Shown here: positions 58,515 to 64,000 of the stretch, piece after piece
Numbering within the stretch: position 1 is the stretch's first letter
Layout: each line of letters begins with the position of its first letter
Source of the DNA: Cellulosimicrobium cellulans
GTDB taxonomy: Bacteria > Actinomycetota > Actinomycetes > Actinomycetales > Cellulomonadaceae
Assembly: GCF_006539945.1 (NCBI RefSeq)
Contig: NZ_BJNZ01000008.1
Location: 93,803-157,802 of the forward strand
DNA length: 64,000 bases
Direction of reading: 5' to 3'
Made by a program: the position numbers and the translations under genes
The notes under the pieces: model-generated
Seen by the model: the letters and a program-made list of their open reading frames with translations, nothing else
Told to the model about the DNA's origin: nothing
The model's database searches: none

Positions 58515-59054
58515 ATGAAGGTTGCCGAGGGAAACGATCGGGCGTCAGGACCGACGCCCGACGGTGCGAACGCTCGAGTTGACGCGGCCGCTCACGACGT
58601 GCTCGGCACGATCGAGCTGGAGGTCGCGCAGCTGCTGCGCCGCGCCGAGCGCACGCGCGCCTCCGGGGCAGCGGGCACGTCGCGCCGCAGCGGGACGCTC
58701 GACCGTTCCGGCTACCTCCTGCTCCACACGCTCGGGACGCACGGCCCGCTCCACGTCAACGCCCTCGCGGAGCATCTCGGCCTCGACGCCTCCACGGTCA
58801 CCCGGCAGGTCGTCGCCCTCGAGCGCGCGGGGCACGCGCGCCGTGCGCGCGACCCGCACGACGGACGTGCCGTCGTGGTCGAGCCGACGAGCACGGGCCT
58901 CGACGAGCTCGCCGCCCACCGGGACGCCCGGACGGCGCTGTACGCCGACGTGCTGGGCGACTGGTCGCGCCTCGACCGCGCGCTGCTCGCCGAGCTCCTC
59001 GGACGACTCAACGACGACCTCGACGCCTACCGCCGACGTCGCGACGTCGGCTAG
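58515..59054 (+). CDS. MarR-family regulator divergent to the MFS gene
   Basis: 179 aa. The DNA-binding part is SGYLLLHTLGTHGPLHVNALAEHLGLDASTVTRQVVALERAGHARRARDPHDGRAVVVEPT, with the DPHDGRA wing typical of MarR repressors. Leaderless ATG at 58515. It probably represses both itself and the divergent MFS exporter through the 58476 palindrome; if the exporter is really broken, the regulator has lost its main target. Convergent with the MpaB-like gene. Confidence 0.92.
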   Translation: MKVAEGNDRASGPTPDGANARVDAAAHDVLGTIELEVAQLLRRAERTRASGAAGTSRRSGTLDRSGYLLLHTLGTHGPLHVNALAEHLGLDASTVTRQVVALERAGHARRARDPHDGRAVVVEPTSTGLDELAAHRDARTALYADVLGDWSRLDRALLAELLGRLNDDLDAYRRRRDVG

Positions 59055-59088
59055 CGCCCCTGGACGCCGCGGCCCCCGGGGCATCGGC

Positions 59089-59934
59089 TCAGGGAGACGG
59101 CAGCGCCCAGCGGATCAGCCGCGTGACCGCGGCGCCCGCGGGGTGCGCCCACCGCGCCGGCAGGCCGCGCACCCGCGGCATCCCGGCGCGAGCCCACGAC
59201 GGCAGGGACTCGCGTGCCGCCGACGCCAACCCGGCGTACGCCGGGCGCACGGGCCATGGGAGCGGCGGCTCGACCAGCAGGAACCGCGCGGCGTCGAGCG
59301 CTGCCGGCGTGAGCGAGAGCGCCGGCCGAGAGTCGTCGACCGCGGCGTCCAGCTCCCGGAGGGTCCGGGGCGCGTCCTCGACCCCCAGCGCGCGCCCGAC
59401 GACGGCGGCCTGGGCGACGTACTCGTCGCACCCCTGCGCGTCCAGCGGGTCCCGGCCGAACGACTGGTGCGCGACGAGGAAGCTCTGGGTCTCGGCGACG
59501 TGGACCCAGCGCAGCAGCTCCGGGTCGCTCGCGCGGTAGGGGCGGCCGTCGGGCGCGCGCCCGCGGACACGCTCGTGGACCGCGCGGACCGACGCGACCG
59601 CAAGCTCCGCGTCGTCGGCCGTGCCGAAGGTCGTCACGGCGATGAAGGTCGACGTCCGCTGGAGCCGGCCCCACGGGTCTCCCCGGTAGCCCGAGTGCGC
59701 GGCGACACCGGCCATGGCCAGGGGGTGCAGGCTCTGGAGCAGCAGGGCACGCAGGCCCCCGACGAACATCGACGCGTCGCCGTGCACGCGCTGGACCGGA
59801 GATCCGCGCTCGAACCAGCGCGGCCCCGGCGTCTCATGGATGCGCGCCCTCGTGGCGGTCGCGTCCGGGCCGGCGACCCGGAGGAAGATCGCGCGCTCGG
59901 CCGCACCCCGGGCCCGCTCCACGACGTGCGTCAT
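59089..59934 (-). CDS. MpaB-family (DUF2236) oxygenase-like protein
   Basis: 281 aa. DUF2236/MpaB signature: HGDASMFVGGLRALLLQSLHPLAMAGVAAHSGYRGDPWGRLQRTSTFIAVTTFG, then LLRWVHVAETQSFLVAHQSFG. Conserved His residues in LHPLAMAGV and WVHVA are candidate metal or heme ligands. A catabolic oxygenase role is known for some relatives, but the substrate here is unknown. ATG at 59934 is used. It is divergent from an ArsR-type regulator across a 121-bp gap. Confidence 0.82.
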   Translation of the reverse strand: MTHVVERARGAAERAIFLRVAGPDATATRARIHETPGPRWFERGSPVQRVHGDASMFVGGLRALLLQSLHPLAMAGVAAHSGYRGDPWGRLQRTSTFIAVTTFGTADDAELAVASVRAVHERVRGRAPDGRPYRASDPELLRWVHVAETQSFLVAHQSFGRDPLDAQGCDEYVAQAAVVGRALGVEDAPRTLRELDAAVDDSRPALSLTPAALDAARFLLVEPPLPWPVRPAYAGLASAARESLPSWARAGMPRVRGLPARWAHPAGAAVTRLIRWALPSP

Positions 59935-59995
59935 GGCGTCGATGCTCGCACCCCGTCCCCCACCTCGCGCGCCCGCCGCGGAGGCGCTCGAGGTA

Positions 59996-60049
59996 CAAAG
60001 ACTTAATTGCAAAGAACCTCTTGCAAACATGTCTTTGGATCGATAGCCT
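59996..60049 (+). promoter_or_regulatory. Promoter and repeats upstream of the ArsR-type gene
   Basis: TTGCAA (60021-60026), 17-bp spacer, TAGCCT (60044-60049), six bases, ATG. Around it, CAAAGAC (59996-60002) and GTCTTTG (60031-60037) form an inverted pair, and TTGCAAA repeats at 60007 and 60021. This is an unusually AT-rich patch for the window. Confidence 0.6.
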
Positions 60050-60055
60050 CGTCGC

Positions 60056-60673
60056 ATGAGCACCGACGGCAAGAACCCTCCCCTGAGCGCCGAGCGCCAC
60101 CCCGCGCTCGGCCCGGCCCAGCTCAAGGCGCTCGCGCACCCGCTGCGGGTCCAGATCCTCGACCTGCTCTCCACGCACGGCGCGCTCACGGCGAGCCGCC
60201 TCGCCGACCTCGTCGGCGAGTCCAGCGGGTCGACGAGCTACCACCTGCGCCAGCTCGCCCGGCACGGCCTCGTCCGCGAGGTCGCCGGCCGCGGCACGGC
60301 CCGGGAGCGGTGGTGGGAACGCCCGCCGGGCGGGTTCGCCGTGAGCATGCCCGACGACGAGACCGAGGACTCCGCGGCCAAGCTCGCCGGTGCGATGGTG
60401 AGCCGCGAGTTCGAGAACGCCCGCGCCCGCAAGATCCAGGCCTTCCTGGAGCGCTCCTCCGAGCTCCCGTCGCGATGGCTCGACGGGGCACGCCTCACGA
60501 CGGCCAGCATGTGGCTCACCGCCGAGCAGATGGACGAGGTCGCGGACGCCTGGGACGCGCTCGACGCGACGCTCCAGCGGTTCCAGGGCCAGGAACGGAC
60601 GCCGGGTGCGCGGCCCGTGCAGATCCACTTCAACGTCTTCCCCACCATCGACGGCAAGGAGAACCCCTCATGA
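60056..60673 (+). CDS. ArsR/helix-turn-helix domain regulator
   Basis: 205 aa. Winged helix near the N-terminus: ALGPAQLKALAHPLRVQILDLLSTHGALTASRLADLVGESSGSTSYHLRQLARHGLVREVAGRGTARERWW. An extended C-terminal region (AMVSREFENARARKIQAFLERS, LTAEQMDEVADAWDAL) is probably for dimerisation or ligand binding. No metal-binding Cys. Leaderless ATG at 60056. Its stop overlaps the next small gene by four bases. Confidence 0.9.
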   Translation: MSTDGKNPPLSAERHPALGPAQLKALAHPLRVQILDLLSTHGALTASRLADLVGESSGSTSYHLRQLARHGLVREVAGRGTARERWWERPPGGFAVSMPDDETEDSAAKLAGAMVSREFENARARKIQAFLERSSELPSRWLDGARLTTASMWLTAEQMDEVADAWDALDATLQRFQGQERTPGARPVQIHFNVFPTIDGKENPS

Positions 60674-60918
60674 GCGCGTACTCCCCCACCCTCCCCCGCA
60701 CGGCCGAGCCGCGCGGCGCCGACCGGCTGCTCGTCGTCGTCGGCTCGGCGCTGACCGACCTGGGCCGCCGTCGCGCCGCGGCGCGCGCGGACGCACGAGG
60801 CGAGCGGGTCGTCGTCGCGCTCGGGACGGCGTCGGCGCCGTCGTCCGACCGGCTCCACGCGGCCACCGAGCTCACCCTCGACCGCGCCGCGATGTCGCGA
60901 GCGTCCCTTCTGCCCTGA
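60670..60918 (+). CDS. Small protein of unknown function coupled to the ArsR-type gene
   Basis: 82 aa, overlapping the regulator stop (ATGA). One short hydrophobic strand (DRLLVVVGSALTDLG) and a basic middle; no known motif. Relatives of this regulator often precede an exporter gene, so this could be an unrelated small gene or the remnant of a replaced partner. Coding is supported only by overlap and codon pattern. Confidence 0.5.
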   Translation: MSAYSPTLPRTAEPRGADRLLVVVGSALTDLGRRRAAARADARGERVVVALGTASAPSSDRLHAATELTLDRAAMSRASLLP

Positions 60919-61096
60919 ACACCCGGAGATTCCACCCGCGTGGGGACTCCTCCCCATATCGAGGGCCGGGCCCGCTCGGTTACCCTCGACGGGGCGTTCT
61001 GTGGGCACTGACGCGCGTCTCCTTCCTCTCTCGCCATCCCGGTTCGACAGGATGACGCGGTCCCGTGTGCCCCGACCAGGAACTTAGGGAGCATCG

Positions 61097-64000
61097 GTGG
61101 GCCTTCTCTCGAGCATCCGCGAGCATCGTCGTACCGTCGCGTCGGTGAGCACCGTGTCGGTGTTCTCGACGGCGTTGGTGGGGATGGCGCTGTTCTACGA
61201 GGGCGAGGCCACGGCGGACGTGGACCTGAACGACTCGGGCGTGTGGGTGACGAAGACGTCGGCCGGGCTGCTGGGTCGGTTCAACTACGAGTCGCAGGCC
61301 CTGGACGGGACGCTGAACGCCGGCAGCGCGTCGTTCGACGTGCAGCAGGACGCCGGCCGGGTGCTGCTGGACGACGCCGGGACGAGCACCGCGTCCCCGG
61401 TGAGCGTCGCGCACCTCAAGCTGGACGGGCAGATCCGTCTCCCGGCCGGGGCTCAGGTGGTCTCGGGTGGTGCGACGACGGCGATCCTCGACGGCGAGGA
61501 GGGCCTGCTGTGGGTGCTCCCGTTCGACGGCGCGACCTCGTTCGACGCGGAGAAGCTGGACCCGGTGGTCGAGGTCGGTGGCGAGGGCGCGCTGACCGTG
61601 TCGCAGGACGGGACGGTGTTCGCGGCGATCCCCTCGACGGGGACGTTGTGGACGGTGGCGACCACGTCGAAGGGCACGGCGGACGGCGAGGCGTCGTCCA
61701 CCACCCTGCCGGTGAGCAAGGGCGCCGAGGTCGAGGTGACCGCGGTGGGCGACGAGCCCGTGGTGCTCGACCGGTCCGCGTCGCACCTGATCCTGCCGGG
61801 CGGGAAGAGCGTGGCGATCGAGGGCGGTGGTGACGCCCGCCTGCAGCAGCCGTCGCAGTCCTCCGACGTCGTCGCGGTCGCCACGACGGACGCCCTCGTC
61901 GCGCAGCCGCTGAAGGGTGGGGATGCGCAGCGCCGCGCCGCGCAGGGCGTGCCGGCGGCGCCGGTCCAGCTCGGTACCTGCACCTACGGGGCGTGGGCCT
62001 CGACGGGGCAGGTGATCCGCGACTGCGAGGGCACGGACCGGGACGTCGACGAGCGCCTCGAGGGCCTGGACCCCCAGACCCGCCTGGAGTACCGGGTGAA
62101 CCGGCACGTCATCGTGCTGAACGACCTGTCGGCGGGGACGTTGTGGATGGCGGCGGACGAGTACCAGAAGGTCGACGACTGGGACGTCCAGATGCCGGAG
62201 GAGGCCGAGGGCGAGGAGTCCGACGCCGAGCTGACGAACCCCGAGCAGGTGGACCAGTTCATCGCCGACCGGACCCAGCCGAACAAGCCCCCGCAGCCCA
62301 AGGACGACTCGTTCGGGGTGCGCCCCGGGCGCACGACGATCCTGCCGGTGCTGGGCAACGACATCGACCCCGACGGGGACGTGATGACCGCGTCGCTCGC
62401 GGGGGACTCCCCGAGCAACGCGACGGTGCAGGCGATCATGGGCGGTGCCGCGTTGCAGGCCGTGGTGCCCGAGGACGCCGAGGGGACCGGCACGTTCCGG
62501 TACTCGGTGGCGGACGGGCGTGGGGGCGTGGCCGAGGCCGGCGTCACGCTGAAGGTGTCGCCGTGGGGGGAGAACGCGGCGCCGGAGCAGACGGGCGACC
62601 CGGTGCTGCGGGTCGGGCAGGGCGGTCGGGCCACGATCAAGGTGCTGCCGTACTTCAAGGACCCCGACGGCGACGACCTCTACCTCGCCTCGGCCGCGGC
62701 GACCGTGGCCGGTGACGACGTGCGCTCGCGCCCGGACGGGACGGTCGAGTTCCGCGACGGCGGCGGCTCCACCGGCCGCAAGATCGTGACCCTGCTGGTC
62801 TCCGACGGCGAGATGTCCTTCGAGGGCAAGCTGCTGGTCGACGTGGTGCCCGGTCCGCAGCCGCCCGTCGCGGTGAACGACCACGTGGTGGTGCCCGCGG
62901 GTCAGCCGGTGACCGTCGAGCCGCTGCGCAACGACACCGACCCGAACGACGACGAGCTGCGCCTGGCGTCGGTGTCGGAGTCCGCCCCGGCCGAGATCAC
63001 GCCGAACTACGACGCGGGCACGTTCACGTTCCTGTCGATGGAGCCACGCTCCTACGACCTGACCTACCAGGTCACCGACGGCCCGAACGCGACCACGGGT
63101 CTGGTGCGGGTGGACGTGCTGCCGCCGTCGGAGGCCGAGGGCGCCCCGATCGTGGTGACCGATACCGCCCTGCTCCCGGCGGGCGGGTCGACGCTGGTCG
63201 ACGTCCTGGCCAACGACACCGACCCCGCCGGCGGCGTCCTCGTCGTCCAGTCCGTGCGCGTCCCGGCCGACGCCGGTGTGTCGGTGGCGATCCTGGCCCA
63301 CCAGATGCTCCGGGTGACCGAGATCCGGCGCCTGGACGCGCCGGTGACGGTGGAGTACACGGCCTCCAACGGGACCGAGACGGCGACCGGTCAGGTGCGC
63401 GTGATCCCCGTCCCCGCGCCGACGCGGTTGCAGCCGCCGCAGGCGGCGGCGGACGAGGTCACGGTGCACGCCGGGGACGTGGTGACGGTCCCGGTGCTGA
63501 AGAACGACACCCACCCCGACGGGCTGGAGCTGTTCTTGCAGCCCGAGCTCGAGCAGGACGTGGACCCGGCGCTGGGTGAGGCGTTCGTCTCGGAGGACAC
63601 GCTGCGGTTCAAGGCCGGTCCCGAGGCCGGGACCGCGTACGCGATCTACCGGGTGCGCGACGTCAACGGGCAGGAGGACTCCGCCCAGGTCACGATCCGC
63701 ATCCGCGACGGGGAGGACAACGCGCCCCCGCAGCCGCGCGAGATCGACGCCCGCGTGCTGTCCGGGTCCAGCGTGCGCATCGCTGTCCCCCTCGACGGGA
63801 TCGACCCCGACGGTGACTCCGTCCAGGTCACCGGCATCGCGACCCCCGCGGGCAAGGGCACCGCCCGCGTCGTGGACGGCCAGATCGAGTACGCGGCGTC
63901 CAAGAACGCGACCGGGTACGACACGTTCACCTACTCCGTGCTCGACGCCCGCGGCGCCACCGCGGTCGGGACGGTCCAGGTCGGCATCGCACGGCCCGCC
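61097..64000 (+). CDS. Large surface protein with Ig/cadherin-like repeats, partial
   Basis: 968 codons from GTG at 61097 (AGGGAG upstream), still open at the window end. A basic start (SSIREHRRTVASV) and one membrane helix (residues about 16-33) anchor it, then a beta-rich domain. From about residue 400 come tandem bacterial Ig/cadherin-like domains marked by VLGNDIDPDGD, KDPDGDDLYL, LRNDTDPNDDEL, LANDTDPAGG, LKNDTHPDGLE and GIDPDGDSV, spaced about 90-100 residues, typical Ca-binding-type loops. Such proteins often head a MoxR/DUF58/transglutaminase/FHA cluster in actinobacteria, which would lie past the edge (inference). Confidence 0.88.
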   Translation, partial: MGLLSSIREHRRTVASVSTVSVFSTALVGMALFYEGEATADVDLNDSGVWVTKTSAGLLGRFNYESQALDGTLNAGSASFDVQQDAGRVLLDDAGTSTASPVSVAHLKLDGQIRLPAGAQVVSGGATTAILDGEEGLLWVLPFDGATSFDAEKLDPVVEVGGEGALTVSQDGTVFAAIPSTGTLWTVATTSKGTADGEASSTTLPVSKGAEVEVTAVGDEPVVLDRSASHLILPGGKSVAIEGGGDARLQQPSQSSDVVAVATTDALVAQPLKGGDAQRRAAQGVPAAPVQLGTCTYGAWASTGQVIRDCEGTDRDVDERLEGLDPQTRLEYRVNRHVIVLNDLSAGTLWMAADEYQKVDDWDVQMPEEAEGEESDAELTNPEQVDQFIADRTQPNKPPQPKDDSFGVRPGRTTILPVLGNDIDPDGDVMTASLAGDSPSNATVQAIMGGAALQAVVPEDAEGTGTFRYSVADGRGGVAEAGVTLKVSPWGENAAPEQTGDPVLRVGQGGRATIKVLPYFKDPDGDDLYLASAAATVAGDDVRSRPDGTVEFRDGGGSTGRKIVTLLVSDGEMSFEGKLLVDVVPGPQPPVAVNDHVVVPAGQPVTVEPLRNDTDPNDDELRLASVSESAPAEITPNYDAGTFTFLSMEPRSYDLTYQVTDGPNATTGLVRVDVLPPSEAEGAPIVVTDTALLPAGGSTLVDVLANDTDPAGGVLVVQSVRVPADAGVSVAILAHQMLRVTEIRRLDAPVTVEYTASNGTETATGQVRVIPVPAPTRLQPPQAAADEVTVHAGDVVTVPVLKNDTHPDGLELFLQPELEQDVDPALGEAFVSEDTLRFKAGPEAGTAYAIYRVRDVNGQEDSAQVTIRIRDGEDNAPPQPREIDARVLSGSSVRIAVPLDGIDPDGDSVQVTGIATPAGKGTARVVDGQIEYAASKNATGYDTFTYSVLDARGATAVGTVQVGIARPA

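Overview
The window reads as chromosomal DNA of a very high-GC Gram-positive actinobacterium. The evidence is strong G/C bias at third codon positions, many GTG starts, mycothiol chemistry (mca), the coproporphyrin heme branch (hemQ plus a C-terminally Cys-rich ferrochelatase), the mca / DUF4307 / greA block, and many leaderless TANNNT promoters. A Cellulosimicrobium/Cellulomonas-like (Micrococcales) source is my inference. I see no rRNA, tRNA, CRISPR array, prophage or transposase.

Layout. 1-5.6 kb: partial TspO-like membrane protein, hemQ, cpfC, a DUF2804 protein, a secreted alkaline phosphatase. 5.6-12.6 kb: a minus-strand sugar module (LacI regulator, GH13 glucosidase, lipoprotein binding protein, two permeases). 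12.8-18.2 kb: a plus-strand catabolic operon (GH20 hexosaminidase, D-aminoacylase-type amidohydrolase, D-Ser/D-Thr PLP enzyme, RidA). 18.3-25.4 kb: AAA ATPase, glycerate kinase, MarR regulator, Z-prenyl transferase, hemolysin III, C-N hydrolase, small membrane protein, mca. 25.6-31.7 kb: DUF4307, greA, an apparently inserted and 3'-truncated gene, ilvA, AI-2E-type permease, cystathionine gamma-synthase. 31.9-41.7 kb: msrA, aldo/keto reductase, membrane proteins, PAP2 phosphatase, ArsR/SRPBCC pair, a LysR-like effector domain protein back-to-back with DUF5997, SelT/W-like, DUF2252, an RsmC-like methyltransferase. 41.7-48.3 kb: FKBP isomerase, hydrolase/TetR/membrane genes, cystathionine beta-synthase, DUF5701, Bax-inhibitor-1 family. 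48.7-52.7 kb: a tightly overlapped ABC transporter / two-component operon. 52.7-53.3 kb: a gene-free block of nested inverted and 21-bp repeats. 53.3-61 kb: RND exporter with divergent MarR, frameshifted MFS gene with divergent MarR, MpaB-like protein divergent to an ArsR regulator. 61.1 kb to the end: a large surface protein with Ig/cadherin-like repeats, cut by the window edge.

How things work together. hemQ and cpfC form the last steps of coproporphyrin-dependent heme synthesis. The sugar module imports and hydrolyses alpha-glucosides. The GH20 operon looks built to dismantle amino-sugar and D-amino-acid material (cell-wall-like), with RidA clearing the enamine/imine made by the PLP enzyme. 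ABC plus histidine kinase plus response regulator is an envelope-stress or drug-response type unit.

The most unusual signals are non-coding. (1) A dispersed family of about 75-85 bp palindromic elements sits after genes (751, 5546, 44501, with a decayed copy at 12673). (2) Near-perfect 19-27 bp hairpins lie at most gene ends. (3) The 52759-53339 block holds eight 21-bp units plus nested inverted repeats. (4) A 13-bp direct repeat brackets a gene that appears to have split ilvA from its terminator. (5) At least thirteen genes appear to be transcribed leaderless.
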